From the NCBI RefSeq assembly GCF_017583065.1, contig NZ_JAGEVL010000001.1, forward strand, positions 558,001 to 622,000: 64,000 nucleotides of DNA, read 5' to 3'. Origin of the DNA: Staphylococcus shinii. GTDB taxonomy: Bacteria > Bacillota > Bacilli > Staphylococcales > Staphylococcaceae. The translations under genes were made by a program, and so were the position numbers. This document shows positions 48,359 to 59,613 of this stretch, piece after piece. Position 1 is the stretch's first letter; every line of letters begins with the position of its first letter. Under the pieces are notes generated by a model. It made no database searches and had not been told where the DNA came from. It was given only the letters and a program-made list of their open reading frames with translations.

Positions 48359-50470
48359 TTATCTTTTAATTTCAACCATTTCGAATGCTTCAATAATGTC
48401 GCCTTCTTTAAGGTCATTGAATTTTTCAACTGTTATACCACATTCGTAGCCTTGAGCTACTTCTTTAACATCATCTTTGAAACGTTTTAATGTGTCTAAT
48501 TCACCTTCAAATTGTACTACGCCGTCTCTTATCACACGTACCCCAGCATTACGTGTGATTTTACCGTCAATCACATAACTACCAGCGATTGTACCTACTT
48601 TAGAAACTTTGAAAGTCTGACGAACTTCTGCTTGTCCAATAACTTGTTCTTCAAATTCTGGATCTAGCATACCTTTCATTGCAGATTCAATTTCTTCAAT
48701 AACGTTATAAATAACGCGGTGTAAACGCATATCTACGCCTTCATTGTCTGCCGCTCTTTTCGCACCAGTATCTGGGCGTACATTAAAGCCGATAATGATA
48801 CCATTTGAAGCATTTGCAAGTGTAACGTCTGATTCATTAATTGCACCTACTGCTGTATGAATGATTCTCACATTAACGCCTTCAACATCTATTTTCATTA
48901 ATGATGCTGCAAGTGCTTCTACTGAGCCTTGTACATCACCTTTAATAATTACGTTAAGATCTTTCATTTCACCTTGTTTCATTTGTTCGAACAGGTTATC
49001 TAATGAAACGCTCTTACTTTCTTGACGCTGTTGCAACACATTTGCTTCATGACGTGCTTCACCGATACGTCTTGCTTGTTTTTCATCTTTGAAGACAACA
49101 AATCTATCACCAGCTTGTGGTACATCATTGATACCAGTAATTTCTACAGGTGTAGAAGGACCAGCTGACTTAATACGTTGACCTAAATCATTTACCATAG
49201 CACGGATTCTGCCATAAGTGTTTCCTACTACTAGTGAATCGCCAACATTAAGGGTTCCGTTTTGAACTAATAATGACGCAGATGGTCCGCGTGATTTATC
49301 CAATTCAGCTTCAATCACAGTACCCACAGCGTGTTTACTTGGGTTTGCTTTTAATTCCTGAACTTCTGAAGTTAGTACAATCATCTCTAGTAAGTCTTCA
49401 ATACCGTCTCCACTTAAAGCTGAAAGTGGTACGAAAATTGTATCGCCGCCCCAAGCTTCAGGAATTAAACCGTATTCTGTTAATTCTTGCATTACACGGT
49501 CAGGATTAGCTGTTGGTTTATCAACTTTGTTTACAGCCACAATTGTAGGTACCTCTGCTTCTTTAGCATGGTTAATCGCTTCAATTGTTTGTGGCATTAC
49601 ACCATCATCTGCTGCTACTACTAAAATTGTAATATCAGTAACTTGGGCACCACGAGCACGCATTGTTGTAAATGCAGCGTGACCTGGAGTATCAAGGAAA
49701 GTGATTTTTTTGCCATCATTTTCAATTTGATATGCACCGATATGCTGAGTAATACCACCTGCTTCACCAGCAGTTACTTTAGTATGACGAATTGAGTCTA
49801 ATAATGTTGTTTTACCATGGTCAACATGTCCCATGATTGTTACAACTGCTGGACGTTCAATTCCATTTTCTTCATCAGCATCATCTTCAAAATAAATTGA
49901 TAAGTCTTCTTCATCAATGATAACTTCTTTTTCAAGTTCTACACCATAATCATCTACGATTAATTCTAAAGTTTCATCATCTAAAGATTGGTTAATGTTT
50001 GCCATTATACCAAGTAAAAATAATTTTTTAATAATACCTGAAGAATCTATATTTAGCTTCTCAGCAAGTTCACCTACAGTTATACCATCATGATACGTAA
50101 TTTTAGAAGGTATTTCCTTTGGCTCTTCTTGTTTAGGTTGTTTATTATTTTTATTGTTTTTATTAGTATTCTTATTGTTGTTTTTATTATTTTTCTTGTT
50201 GTTTGATTTATTATTTTGATTGCCTTTGTTACTTTGGTTATTTTTATTATTCGTCGTTGATTGTTTGTTTTGAGCACTTTTCTGTTCTGCTTTAGCAGCT
50301 TGTTGTGCTTGTTCTGGTTTATAGATTTTATCTAATGCTTTAATTTGGTCGTCTTCTAACGTTTGCATATGGCTTGTTACCTCAACGTCCATTTTAGCTA
50401 GTTCATCTATAATATCTTTACTTTTTAATTTTAAATCTTTTGCGTATTCGTAAATTCTTTTTTTACTCAT
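48359..50470 (-). CDS. infB: translation initiation factor IF-2
   Basis: IF-2 is the GTPase that places initiator tRNA on the 30S subunit and promotes subunit joining. About 703 aa. The N-terminal IF2N domain ([20 protein letters not shown]) is followed by an Asn/Lys/Gln-rich low-complexity linker (about 65-118). The G domain has [21 protein letters not shown] and NKVDKP, then domains II-IV. The start at 50470 has AAGGAGTG 7 nt upstream; the longer frame overlaps ylxQ. It ends the rimP-nusA operon here. Confidence 0.97.
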   Translation of the reverse strand: MSKKRIYEYAKDLKLKSKDIIDELAKMDVEVTSHMQTLEDDQIKALDKIYKPEQAQQAAKAEQKSAQNKQSTTNNKNNQSNKGNQNNKSNNKKNNKNNNKNTNKNNKNNKQPKQEEPKEIPSKITYHDGITVGELAEKLNIDSSGIIKKLFLLGIMANINQSLDDETLELIVDDYGVELEKEVIIDEEDLSIYFEDDADEENGIERPAVVTIMGHVDHGKTTLLDSIRHTKVTAGEAGGITQHIGAYQIENDGKKITFLDTPGHAAFTTMRARGAQVTDITILVVAADDGVMPQTIEAINHAKEAEVPTIVAVNKVDKPTANPDRVMQELTEYGLIPEAWGGDTIFVPLSALSGDGIEDLLEMIVLTSEVQELKANPSKHAVGTVIEAELDKSRGPSASLLVQNGTLNVGDSLVVGNTYGRIRAMVNDLGQRIKSAGPSTPVEITGINDVPQAGDRFVVFKDEKQARRIGEARHEANVLQQRQESKSVSLDNLFEQMKQGEMKDLNVIIKGDVQGSVEALAASLMKIDVEGVNVRIIHTAVGAINESDVTLANASNGIIIGFNVRPDTGAKRAADNEGVDMRLHRVIYNVIEEIESAMKGMLDPEFEEQVIGQAEVRQTFKVSKVGTIAGSYVIDGKITRNAGVRVIRDGVVQFEGELDTLKRFKDDVKEVAQGYECGITVEKFNDLKEGDIIEAFEMVEIKR

Positions 50471-50474
50471 ATAG

Positions 50475-50792
50475 TCACTCCTTACGATATTCATCAATCA
50501 TTGACAATAACTTTTTAGCAAAGCCTTGATCAGTGATTCCAATGTTTACACGTTCTGCTTTCCCTAAAGCTTGTCCTAATTCAGCTCTCGTTCCAAATAT
50601 GCGTAATGATATATGGTAACTTTCACATTTGTTCTGTATCACTTTAGCTGTGTTATCAGAAGCATCTGTTGCAATGATTACGAGCTTTAACTTGTTCTTT
50701 TTTAAATCATTTAAAATGACAGATTCACCTGTTTTAACTTTTCCAGCACGCATTGCTAAACCTAAAAAATTTACGATTTTGTCCTTGGTCAT
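50475..50792 (-). CDS. L7Ae family RNA-binding protein YlxQ
   Basis: A 105-aa L7Ae/L30e-type protein that binds kink-turn [22 protein letters not shown] near the start and [19 protein letters not shown] are typical. The start overlaps the ylxR stop by 4 nt (ATGA), showing translational coupling. The gene order nusA-ylxR-ylxQ-infB is universal in Bacillales. Its cellular role is not fully settled. Confidence 0.92.
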   Translation of the reverse strand: MTKDKIVNFLGLAMRAGKVKTGESVILNDLKKNKLKLVIIATDASDNTAKVIQNKCESYHISLRIFGTRAELGQALGKAERVNIGITDQGFAKKLLSMIDEYRKE

Positions 50793-51073
50793 TTAGGAAT
50801 CTCTTCACGATAAATAAGACGTATAATTTCTTTATAAACAGGTTCTAGTGTTTCAGCATCAGCTTTATAATATTTTTCTAATATACCTTTTTGCTGAGCC
50901 TCTTCTACTAATTTAACATCTTTTGATACATATGCACCACGACCTTGTTGTTTTCCAGTTGTATCAGCAAAAATTTCGCCTTCTTTATTTATCACAACTC
51001 TTATCATGTCGTTTTTCGGATGCATTTCATTTGATAGTATACATTTACGCATTGGAATTTTTTTCTTTTTCAT
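50789..51073 (-). CDS. YlxR family RNA-binding protein (RnpM)
   Basis: 94 aa. KIPMRKCILSNEMHPKNDMIRVV carries the family signature RxCxxxxxxxxKxxLxR in a slightly varied form, followed by GKQQGRGAYVSKD. In B. subtilis YlxR (RnpM) binds RNase P RNA and modulates it, so a similar role is likely. It lies 17 nt after nusA, in the operon. Confidence 0.92.
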   Translation of the reverse strand: MKKKKIPMRKCILSNEMHPKNDMIRVVINKEGEIFADTTGKQQGRGAYVSKDVKLVEEAQQKGILEKYYKADAETLEPVYKEIIRLIYREEIPK

Positions 51074-51090
51074 AAAGTAATCACTCCAAT

Positions 51091-52263
51091 TTATTTTTCA
51101 GTATCTACATCTTCTTCTATAATTTCGCTTGTAGCATTTTCGGAATGTGCTACCTCTGTGTCAACTGTTTCAGAAGGCGTGTCAACTTCTTCAATGATAC
51201 CTTCATCAGTTGGATAAACGCCTGCTTCTCTTGCGTCAGTTTCAGATTTAATATCAATCTTCCAACCTGTTAATTTAGCAGCTAAACGGGCATTTTGGCC
51301 ACGTTTACCAATCGCTAATGATAATTGATAATCTGGTACGACAACAATTGTAGATTGGTTTGCTTCATCAACAATAACTTGTAAAACTTGGGATGGACTT
51401 AAGGCATTTTTGACAAATATTTTTGGATCTTCGTTCCACTGAACGATGTCAATTTTTTCTCCACCAAGTTCTTCTACTACAGCTTCCACACGAGAACCTT
51501 TGGCACCAACACATGCACCGACTGCGTCAATATCAGGATTGTCAGAGTGTACACTGATCTTAGAACGATCTCCAGCTTCACGTGCTACAGATTTAACAAT
51601 TACTGTACCATCAAATATTTCAGGTACTTCTTGCTCAAACAAACGTTTTAGTAAGCCTGGATGACTTCTTGAAACATAAATTTGTGGGCCTTTTGTAGTT
51701 TGTTCAACTTTGTTTACGTATACTCTAATTCTTTCATTTGGAATATAACTTTCATTTGGACTTCTTTCCGCTTCAGATAAAACTGCTTCAGTACGTCCTA
51801 AATTCACATAAACATAGCGATGATCTACTCTATCAATTAAGCCTGTTACGATGTCATCTTCTTTATCGATAAATTCATCATATAGGATTTCGCGCTCTGC
51901 ATCACGTAAGCGTTGCATCACTGCTTGTTTGGCTGCTTGAGCACCCACACGCCCGAAATCGTTTGGTGTAACATCTTCTTCATAAATATCACCAATTTCA
52001 TATGCAGGGTTTTTAACAAGTGCAGTACTTAAATCAATTTCTTCTCTATCATCCATTGATTCTTCGACAACTTCTTTTCGTGCGATAACATGAAATGTAC
52101 CATTATCCATATTTAATTCAACACGTACACTTCTTGCACTATCATAATTCTTTTTATAAGCAGTGATTAAAGCTGCTTCTATAGCATCAACTAACACTTC
52201 TCTAGGAATCTTTTTTTCTTTTTCTAAGTACTCAGTTGCTAATAATAATTCATTACTTGACAC
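51091..52263 (-). CDS. nusA: transcription elongation/termination factor NusA
   Basis: NusA binds RNA polymerase and affects pausing, termination and antitermination. 390 aa: N-terminal RNAP-binding domain, an S1 domain (DIVTGLIDRVDHRYVYVNLG), then KH1 and KH2 (GACVGAKGSRVEAVVEELGGEKIDIVQW; LAIGKRGQNARLAAKLTGW). The last 40 residues are acidic (EEVDTPSETVDTEVAH). The start codon is GTG at 52263 with GGAGGATG upstream. Confidence 0.97.
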   Translation of the reverse strand: MSSNELLLATEYLEKEKKIPREVLVDAIEAALITAYKKNYDSARSVRVELNMDNGTFHVIARKEVVEESMDDREEIDLSTALVKNPAYEIGDIYEEDVTPNDFGRVGAQAAKQAVMQRLRDAEREILYDEFIDKEDDIVTGLIDRVDHRYVYVNLGRTEAVLSEAERSPNESYIPNERIRVYVNKVEQTTKGPQIYVSRSHPGLLKRLFEQEVPEIFDGTVIVKSVAREAGDRSKISVHSDNPDIDAVGACVGAKGSRVEAVVEELGGEKIDIVQWNEDPKIFVKNALSPSQVLQVIVDEANQSTIVVVPDYQLSLAIGKRGQNARLAAKLTGWKIDIKSETDAREAGVYPTDEGIIEEVDTPSETVDTEVAHSENATSEIIEEDVDTEK

Positions 52264-52286
52264 GACTTATCATCCTCCTTATCACG

Positions 52287-52754
52287 TTATATCATTACAG
52301 CATGACGTGCTTTAGCGATCTTGCTTCTTAATATTTCAACTTGTTTTGTTTTTGACTTATCCTTAACTTCCATAGTTATCGTTTCATCATCAACAGATTT
52401 TAAAATACCTAACCATTCCTTAGAACCTTCAATTGGTGCATATAAAGAAACGAAAATAGGTTTTGTTACAGCGTTATGGAAATCTTTGTCTTTTTTAATT
52501 GGTCTTTCTGCACCAGGTGACGCAACATCTAAGTAATACATTTCTTGAATAGGATCTTCTGCATCCATAACTTCGCTGATTTTCTCAGAAGCTAACGCAC
52601 AATCGTTTAAGTCTACGCCGCCTTCTTTATCAATAGATACTCTTAAAAAATGGTCTTTTCCTTCTTTTGTAAACTCAACTTCTACTAATTCAAAATTTAA
52701 GTCGTTAAGGACAGGTTGAATAATTGCTTCAACTTGCTCAGTTATTTTACTCAT
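52287..52754 (-). CDS. rimP: ribosome maturation factor RimP
   Basis: RimP supports 30S assembly, 155 aa. KITEQVEAIIQPVLNDLNFELVEVEF, FLRVSIDKEGGVDLNDCALASEKISEVMD and YYLDVASPGAERPIKKDKDF are family motifs. The start at 52754 has AGGAGG 5 nt upstream; the extra 16 residues of the open frame are not coding. It heads the rimP-nusA-ylxRQ-infB operon. Confidence 0.95.
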   Translation of the reverse strand: MSKITEQVEAIIQPVLNDLNFELVEVEFTKEGKDHFLRVSIDKEGGVDLNDCALASEKISEVMDAEDPIQEMYYLDVASPGAERPIKKDKDFHNAVTKPIFVSLYAPIEGSKEWLGILKSVDDETITMEVKDKSKTKQVEILRSKIAKARHAVMI

Positions 52755-52781
52755 GCTGACCTCCTTTTTTGGCAAATAGAA

Positions 52782-52806
52782 AAGAGCGGGTAATATGCCC
52801 ACTCTT
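52782..52806 (-). terminator. hairpin before rimP (terminator or leader attenuator)
   Basis: AAGAGTGGG pairs with CCCGCTCTT with one mismatch, followed on the minus strand by TTTTC. It sits 28 nt before the rimP start codon. It can terminate polC transcripts, or attenuate the rimP operon if that promoter lies upstream. The rest of 52807-53158 is AT-rich without a gene. Confidence 0.75.
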
Positions 52807-53158
52807 CCTGCCTGAGTCTAATTTTTTAAGCACTATTATTATATCATATGTTTATTTTCTATACAAATAACTATATTTTATAAATCCCATAATGACAAGC
52901 TAGTCACTTTGTTGTGCTATGTTTTATAAGTTTTAAATTCTTTTTTTATTAAAGCATTGTTTCAAACGCTTCGTAATTTAAATCCGCTAATGTTGTTATT
53001 TTAACGCGCTAAAGCCATTATACCTCTATATAAATTAAAATTTGTAAGTCATCTAATTTTTATAGCTTCAAATCACGCACCTTAAGTTTGAGATAATTGT
53101 TCAAACCTAATTTAATCAATTTTAGTATTAGCATTTATAATTTAATTGATACAACTTG

Positions 53159-56100
53159 TTACATGTCAAAAATTGAAAGTTGTGCTTTGTCTGGCAAGTT
53201 AGGTAATGAGCCTAATTCATCTAAATACTCAATTACTTTCTGTGATAAACCTGCCTTCTTATTTAAATCCTCTTTAGATAAGAATGGTCCTTCTTCACGA
53301 GCTTCAACTATTCTTTGTGCAACGTTTTCCCCTAGACCTGGAACAGATATAAATGGTGGGATTAAAGTATCACCTTCAATTATAAATTCGAAAGCCTTAC
53401 TCTTTTCTAAACTAATTGGTTGCATCCGGTAACCACGTTGAGCCATTTCATTCATAATTTCAAGTACAGTTAAAGTATCTTTTTCTTTTTTAGCTAAATC
53501 CATATATCTTGAATACATGTCATTTACTGTATTACGAATACTTTCTTTATCTTTAATCATTGAAATTAAGTCAAAATCAGAAGCACGTACCGTGAAATAA
53601 CTTGCATAATAATACAATGGATAATGCACTTTGAAATATGCAATACGTACTGCCATCAATACATATGCAGCAGCATGCGCTTTAGGGAACATGTATTTAA
53701 TTTTTCTACATGAATCTAAATACCAGTCTGGTACTTCATTATCGACCATAGCTTCAACCATATCGTCTGTTAATCCTTTACCTTTACGCACAAATTCCAT
53801 CGTTTTGAAGGCAAGTGATGGTTCTAAACCGTTATACATCAAGTAAACCATAATGTCATCACGACAACAAATTACGCTAGCTAAATCGCATTTTCCAGAA
53901 CGAATTAAATCTTGCGCATTACCTAACCATACATCCGTACCATGAGAAAGACCAGAAATTCTAACAAGTTCCGAGAATGTTGTAGGCTTTGTATCTTCTA
54001 GCATTTGTCTAACAAAGCCAGTACCAAATTCAGGTACGCCAAATGTGCCCGTTTTACATAGAATTTCCTCTGAAGACACACCTAATGGTTCTGGTGAACT
54101 AAATATACCCATTGTTTCTTTATCATCAACTGGAATCGTTTTCGGATCAATACCAGATAAATCTTGCAGCATACGTATCATAGTTGGATCATCGTGTCCC
54201 AGAATATCTAGTTTCAAGACATTATCATGAATAGAATGGAAGTCAAAATGCGTTGTCATCCAAGACGATGCTTGATCATCTGCTGGAAATTGGACTGGCG
54301 TAAAATCATATATATCCATATAATCAGGCACAACGATGATACCGCCTGGATGTTGTCCTGTTGTACGTTTTACTCCTGTACAACCTTTCACTAGTCTATC
54401 AATCTCAGCACCACGTTTATGGATACCTTGGTCATTTAAGTAACCTTTAACAAAACCAAATGCAGTTTTTTCAGCAACTGTGCCTATTGTACCAGCACGG
54501 AACACTTTATCTTCCCCAAAGAGTTCCTTTGTATAATTATGTGCTTCCGGTTGATATTCCCCACTAAAGTTCAAGTCAATATCTGGTACTTTGTCCCCTT
54601 TAAATCCTAAGAATGTTTCAAAGGGAATGTCTTGTCCTTCTTTAATTAAGTCACAGCCACAAGATTCACATTTTTTATCCGGTAAATCGAAACCAGAACC
54701 AACTGAACCATCATTAAAGAATTCACTGTTCTTACATTCTGGACAAATATAATGGGGCGGCAATGGATTTACTTCTGTAATTTCTGTCATTGTTGCTACA
54801 AAACTAGACCCCACCGAACCACGTGAACCTACTAAATAACCATCATTTAATGATTTTTTAACAAGCCTCTGTGAAATCAAATAAATAACAGAGAAGCCGT
54901 TTCCAATAATACTTTCTAGTTCTTTCTCTAAACGATCAATAACAATTTGAGGCAATTCATCGCCGTATAATGCTTTAGCATTAGAGTAGCTCATTTCACG
55001 AATTTCATCATTTGCGCCTTCCATTCTTGGTGTATACAATTCGTCTTTAATTGGTACAACACGTTCAATTTTATCCGCTAATTCATTTGTATTTTTGATA
55101 ACAAGTTCGTATGCTTTTTCCTCACCTAAAAAATGTAATTCATCTAACATTTCATCAGTTGTTCTAAAATGTGCTTTGGGTAAAGTTGAACGATTCAACG
55201 GATTACCTGGTTGTGATGCAATTAAAATTTTACGGGCAATTGCATCATGTTCATTTAAATAGTGTGCATTGCCTGTCGCGATTACAGGAATATTATTAAC
55301 ATCTCCAGCCCTAATTAAACGATTATATATTTCATGTAATGTTTCATTATCTCTCACAAGTTCTCTATCGATTAAATCTTGATAAAGTGCTGGTGGTTGA
55401 ACTTCTATAAAATCATAGTACTTAGCAATGCGTTCCACTTGAGATTGATCTTTTTGCATTACGGCTGTAAATACTTCACCCTCGTCACAAGCTGAACCTA
55501 CTAATATCCCTTCACGGTACTCATCTAAAAGTGAACGTGGAATCCGTGGGGTACGATAATAATATTGAACTAACGAAGCACTTACAATTTTAAACAAGTT
55601 CTTCAAGCCTTGTTGGTTTTGTACAATGAGAGTAACATGATTAGGTCTCGCACGCTTATACGCGTCCTCGTTTGTCAAAGAAGTATTGATATCTTGATGA
55701 TTGTGAACCCCGAGTTCTTCTAATTGTTTCAACATTTTTATAAACATATACGCAGTTGCTTCAGTATCATAGATGGCTCTGTGATGTTGAGTCAATTCGA
55801 CACCATATTTTTTAGCTAAGAAATTCAAACCGTGCTTACCATATTCTGTATTAATTGTTCTAGATAATTCTAATGTGTCAATAACACCGTTTGTAGAAGC
55901 ACCTATACCAACATGTTCATAACCAGTATCAATGAAGCCCATATCAAAGGAAGCGTTATGAGCAACAAAAATTGCATCTCCGACCCATGTTTTAAATTCT
56001 GTTAACACTTCTTCAATTTCTGGTGCATCCACTAACATATCATCAGAAATATGAGTTAAGTTTTTAATTGTTTCTGATAAACGTTCATGTGGATTACTAA

Positions 56101-57475
56101 ATCGTTCAAACTTATCTATAATTTCACCGTCTTTAACTTTGACAGCCGCAAGCTCAATAATCTTATCGTATTGGTTAGACAAACCTGTGGTTTCAACGTC
56201 AAACACAACATAAGTTGCTGTTTTCAAATTACAATCTTTAGGTTTATAAGCTATAGGCACCCCGTCATCAACAAGCATACCTTCCATGCCATAAATCATT
56301 TTAATACCATTTTTTTCTGCCGCAGCGTGTGCATCTGGAAATGCTTGAACAACGTTATGATCTGTAACAGCAATAGCTTTATGACCCCACTTAGCAGCTT
56401 GTTCTACATACGTAGAAATATTTGGGATGCCATCCATTTGGCTCATAGAGGTATGCAAGTGGAATTCTACTCGTTTTTCTTCAGCTTTATCTTGCTTCGT
56501 TGCTTTTTTAATTTCTTCTATGTCTGACATCATCATAACTAAATCTCGTACAAAAGTATCTTCTTCTATTCTACCTTGTGCACGTACCCATTTCCCTACG
56601 CTTAAAGCTTTGAAATGAGCTAAGTCATCTTTATTTTTACGGGTGAACATTTTTAATACGAGAGAATCCGTATAGTCTGTTACTTTTATTTCTACAATAT
56701 GTCTACCACTTTTCAACTCTTTTAGATTAATATCAAAAATAACGCCCTCAACGGCTACTTTAAACTCTTCTTCAATAATAGAATCAATTGTACGTACGTT
56801 TTCAATTTGAATTGGTTTACCAATTTGACATTTTGAGACAGAACTTTCGTTATTATCTTGTTGTTTTGCTTTTTCAGCTTTCATTTTTTCTAATTTTTCT
56901 GTTGCTTCACGTGCACTCTTTTCATCTTCTTCTTGTATATGTGCCTCTAATGATGCTAAATCACCATCATTTACAGCGCTATCAGTTTCAAAAACAACTT
57001 TACTTATATTAAATCCGCACTGTTGATATGCTGCAATTAAACTACCGTTACAAGCTTTATCAAAATGATCTCGTTCAATATCGTTTTGACACATCACTTT
57101 TAAAATATCTCCAGACATTATCAAACGTTTCTGTTTCAATTGACCTTTAACTTTTGGTGATAACTTTGTTTGATCGATACAATGACTAAAGTATTTAATA
57201 GCAAATTCATCTTGGTTTGCTTTATCTTTTATCGTGATATTACATTTTACCTCAGCAATTGTTTTGAATTCTTCAGTAATTGCACTAGTGAAAAGTAAGT
57301 AATCTTCTATTGTTAAAAAATATGGGAAAGTGATTTGAAACACCCATGAACGATCTACTGTTTTAACGTCCACACGTGTTAACTCACTTTGTGTTAATAT
57401 TTCAGAATCCAAATGCTCTGCTATTTTAATTTGGTCAGCTAGGATTTTAAACTTTTCCTGATTTGTCATTGGCAT
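53159..57475 (-). CDS. polC: DNA polymerase III alpha subunit, Gram-positive PolC
   Basis: The main replicative polymerase, with built-in 3'-5' exonuclease. About 1,438 aa. N-terminal domain, an OB fold (VAVEGVIFDINLKELKSGRHIVEI), a PHP domain (VEFHLHTSMSQMDGIP; AVTDHNVVQAF) split by the DnaQ-like exonuclease (YVVFDVETTGLSNQYDKIIELAAV; HHRAIYDTEATAYMF), then a zinc-finger (CPECKNSEFF; CESCGCD) and the palm (GDKVPDIDLNFSGEYQP). The start at 57475 has AAGGTGG 8 nt upstream; an extra GTG at 57487 is not needed. Confidence 0.97.
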   Translation of the reverse strand: MPMTNQEKFKILADQIKIAEHLDSEILTQSELTRVDVKTVDRSWVFQITFPYFLTIEDYLLFTSAITEEFKTIAEVKCNITIKDKANQDEFAIKYFSHCIDQTKLSPKVKGQLKQKRLIMSGDILKVMCQNDIERDHFDKACNGSLIAAYQQCGFNISKVVFETDSAVNDGDLASLEAHIQEEDEKSAREATEKLEKMKAEKAKQQDNNESSVSKCQIGKPIQIENVRTIDSIIEEEFKVAVEGVIFDINLKELKSGRHIVEIKVTDYTDSLVLKMFTRKNKDDLAHFKALSVGKWVRAQGRIEEDTFVRDLVMMMSDIEEIKKATKQDKAEEKRVEFHLHTSMSQMDGIPNISTYVEQAAKWGHKAIAVTDHNVVQAFPDAHAAAEKNGIKMIYGMEGMLVDDGVPIAYKPKDCNLKTATYVVFDVETTGLSNQYDKIIELAAVKVKDGEIIDKFERFSNPHERLSETIKNLTHISDDMLVDAPEIEEVLTEFKTWVGDAIFVAHNASFDMGFIDTGYEHVGIGASTNGVIDTLELSRTINTEYGKHGLNFLAKKYGVELTQHHRAIYDTEATAYMFIKMLKQLEELGVHNHQDINTSLTNEDAYKRARPNHVTLIVQNQQGLKNLFKIVSASLVQYYYRTPRIPRSLLDEYREGILVGSACDEGEVFTAVMQKDQSQVERIAKYYDFIEVQPPALYQDLIDRELVRDNETLHEIYNRLIRAGDVNNIPVIATGNAHYLNEHDAIARKILIASQPGNPLNRSTLPKAHFRTTDEMLDELHFLGEEKAYELVIKNTNELADKIERVVPIKDELYTPRMEGANDEIREMSYSNAKALYGDELPQIVIDRLEKELESIIGNGFSVIYLISQRLVKKSLNDGYLVGSRGSVGSSFVATMTEITEVNPLPPHYICPECKNSEFFNDGSVGSGFDLPDKKCESCGCDLIKEGQDIPFETFLGFKGDKVPDIDLNFSGEYQPEAHNYTKELFGEDKVFRAGTIGTVAEKTAFGFVKGYLNDQGIHKRGAEIDRLVKGCTGVKRTTGQHPGGIIVVPDYMDIYDFTPVQFPADDQASSWMTTHFDFHSIHDNVLKLDILGHDDPTMIRMLQDLSGIDPKTIPVDDKETMGIFSSPEPLGVSSEEILCKTGTFGVPEFGTGFVRQMLEDTKPTTFSELVRISGLSHGTDVWLGNAQDLIRSGKCDLASVICCRDDIMVYLMYNGLEPSLAFKTMEFVRKGKGLTDDMVEAMVDNEVPDWYLDSCRKIKYMFPKAHAAAYVLMAVRIAYFKVHYPLYYYASYFTVRASDFDLISMIKDKESIRNTVNDMYSRYMDLAKKEKDTLTVLEIMNEMAQRGYRMQPISLEKSKAFEFIIEGDTLIPPFISVPGLGENVAQRIVEAREEGPFLSKEDLNKKAGLSQKVIEYLDELGSLPNLPDKAQLSIFDM

Positions 57476-57642
57476 GACGATAACCACCTTACTATTAATT
57501 ACACTGTTTTACTTGTATATTATTGATTACATTTTATGACGGTGTATGTATTATTTTTCATTCTCTCTATTATAACGAAATATATTTGAAATTCTAATAG
57601 TTCAACTCTTTGGACCTAATTCATAATTTTTACAAACAAATA
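57476..57642. other. gap upstream of polC
   Basis: No gene is seen. It should hold the polC promoter. The region 57703-57892 also has no gene. Confidence 0.4.
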
Positions 57643-57702
57643 AGTGGGAGCGGAACAGAAACCAAAGTTTTAAATTTGATTTCATATGCCCGCCCCCACA
57701 AG
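57643..57702. repeat. dispersed hairpin repeat, copy 5
   Basis: AGTGGGAGCGGAACAGAAACC is mirrored by TTTGATTTCATATGCCCGCCCCCAC. The right arm is nearly identical with copy 3 (TTTGATTTC and CCCGCCCCCACA). Confidence 0.78.
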
Positions 57703-57892
57703 ACTGAATAAGTATTTAAAAATCTTGAAACCCTTATTTTTAAATACTAAACAGCTACTGTATATGCTCCAAGTTTAAACACATCAGTATTTAATACTCT
57801 ATTTTTTGTTTCAGCCTTATGATTTTTTATAGGTATTATTAACCTATTTACATTAGCTATTATAACAAATTGTCATCGACTCTGCTTTCAAT

Positions 57893-59593
57893 TTATATAT
57901 TTGAATATAAGTCACTTACATAGTTTGTTAAGTTATCAATGTGAATATCTTCGCTGTCACCAGTGTCACGACGCTTAACCTCAACAATGCCTTCAGCTGC
58001 ATTTTTACCAACAACTACTCGTATTGGTAAGCCAATTAAATCTGCATCATTAAATTTCACACCCGCACGTTCTTTACGATCATCATATAACACATCAAAT
58101 TGCTCTTTTAACTGTGTATAGAGTTGATCTGCTAATTCACGTTGTTCATCTTTTTTAGGATTTATTGTTATTAAATGTAAATCAAATGGTGTAACTGACT
58201 TCGGCCAAATAATACCATTTTCATCATTATTTTGTTCAACGATCGCGCTTAATGTTCTAGAAACACCAATACCATAACAACCCATTAATAGTGGTTTAGC
58301 TTTACCTTGATTATCAAGGAAAGTAGCATTCATACTTTCTGAATATTTTGTGCCTAGTTTAAATACTTGTCCTACTTCAATACCTTCGGCAAAGTGTGCT
58401 GAACCTGAACCATCTACTAGTGGCTCACCTTCTAATATAAATCTGAAATCGCCATATTCTGTAACTTCAAAATCGCGACCTACATTTGCATTTAATAAAT
58501 GGTAGCCATCTTCATTTGCACCAACAACGATATTATTTAAGTCTTGAATGTAATTATCAGCATAAATCTTAATATCTTTATCGAAAATTGGACCTAAAGA
58601 ACCGGGTTTCGCTCCAAGTAAATTAACAATTTCATCTTCAGTTGCTAATTCAATGCTATCAGTAGCAAAGTACGCTTTTAATTTAATATCATTGATTTCA
58701 TGATGGCCACGTACTAAGACCATAATGAATTCACCGTCTACTTTAAATATCATAGATTTCGTAATTTCATCCAATGGCTTTTCAAGGAATGTCGCTAACT
58801 CTTGTGCAGTATGCACATTAGGTGTTTCTATTTTAGTTAATGGTTTAATCTCATCATGCTTTTCATTTGGTTGATAAATAACTTCTGCCTTTTCAATATT
58901 TGCAGCATAATCACTTTGGTCGCTAAAGACAATCGTATCTTCACCAATTTCACTTAATGCCATAAATTCATGCGTATGACTACCGCCAATTGCACCAGAA
59001 TCAGCAACTACGGGTCTCGCATTAATACCAACTCGTTTAAAAATACGACCATATGCATTGTACATATCTTGATATGAGGCATCTAAAGATTCTTCATCAG
59101 CATGGAAAGAATAAGCATCTTTCATAATAAATTCTCTGCCACGTAATAATCCAAAACGTGGTCGTTTTTCGTCTCTATATTTAGATTGAATTTGGAACAA
59201 TGTCAAAGGTAATTGTTTATAAGATTTTAATTCATCTCTTACTAAAGAAGTAACTACTTCTTCGTGAGTTGGTCCAAGGGCAAATTCACGGCCATTACGA
59301 TCTTGTAAACGCATGAGTTCCGGCCCATATGCGCTCCAACGGCCAGATTCTTCCCACAATTCTGCTTGTTGCAGTGCTGGCATTAAGATTTCCACTGCAT
59401 CAATACGTTCCATTTCTTCACGGACAATCGCCTCTATATTATTCAATACTCTAGCTGCGAGCGGTAAATAACTATATATGCCACTTGTGCTTTGTTTGAT
59501 TAAACCTGCTTTCAATAACAAACGATGGCTTAATGCTTCAGCACCGGCTGGTACTTCTTTCATAGTTGGTATAAATACTTTAGACTGTTTCAT
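57893..59593 (-). CDS. proS: prolyl-tRNA synthetase
   Basis: Charges tRNA-Pro, 566 aa, the bacterial ProS type with an inserted YbaK-like editing domain at about residues 225-390. Class II motifs: motif 1 [22 protein letters not shown], motif 2 [26 protein letters not shown], motif 3 [14 protein letters not shown]. The start has GAGGGAGAG about 8-10 nt upstream. It follows rseP by about 20 nt and is co-transcribed with it, as in S. aureus. Confidence 0.97.
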   Translation of the reverse strand: MKQSKVFIPTMKEVPAGAEALSHRLLLKAGLIKQSTSGIYSYLPLAARVLNNIEAIVREEMERIDAVEILMPALQQAELWEESGRWSAYGPELMRLQDRNGREFALGPTHEEVVTSLVRDELKSYKQLPLTLFQIQSKYRDEKRPRFGLLRGREFIMKDAYSFHADEESLDASYQDMYNAYGRIFKRVGINARPVVADSGAIGGSHTHEFMALSEIGEDTIVFSDQSDYAANIEKAEVIYQPNEKHDEIKPLTKIETPNVHTAQELATFLEKPLDEITKSMIFKVDGEFIMVLVRGHHEINDIKLKAYFATDSIELATEDEIVNLLGAKPGSLGPIFDKDIKIYADNYIQDLNNIVVGANEDGYHLLNANVGRDFEVTEYGDFRFILEGEPLVDGSGSAHFAEGIEVGQVFKLGTKYSESMNATFLDNQGKAKPLLMGCYGIGVSRTLSAIVEQNNDENGIIWPKSVTPFDLHLITINPKKDEQRELADQLYTQLKEQFDVLYDDRKERAGVKFNDADLIGLPIRVVVGKNAAEGIVEVKRRDTGDSEDIHIDNLTNYVSDLYSNI

Positions 59594-59613
59594 TTATATA
59601 CTTCTCTCCCTCT

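Noticed and set aside
56087..56527. 146-codon plus-strand open frame inside polC
   Set aside because: It is antisense to conserved PHP/exonuclease coding sequence, and its composition (Phe, Ile, Cys-rich) is typical of a shadow frame.
59594..59613. T-box leader before proS
   Set aside because: The gap to proS from the upstream flank is part of an operon with rseP; no T-box or specifier stem was seen upstream of rseP or proS.
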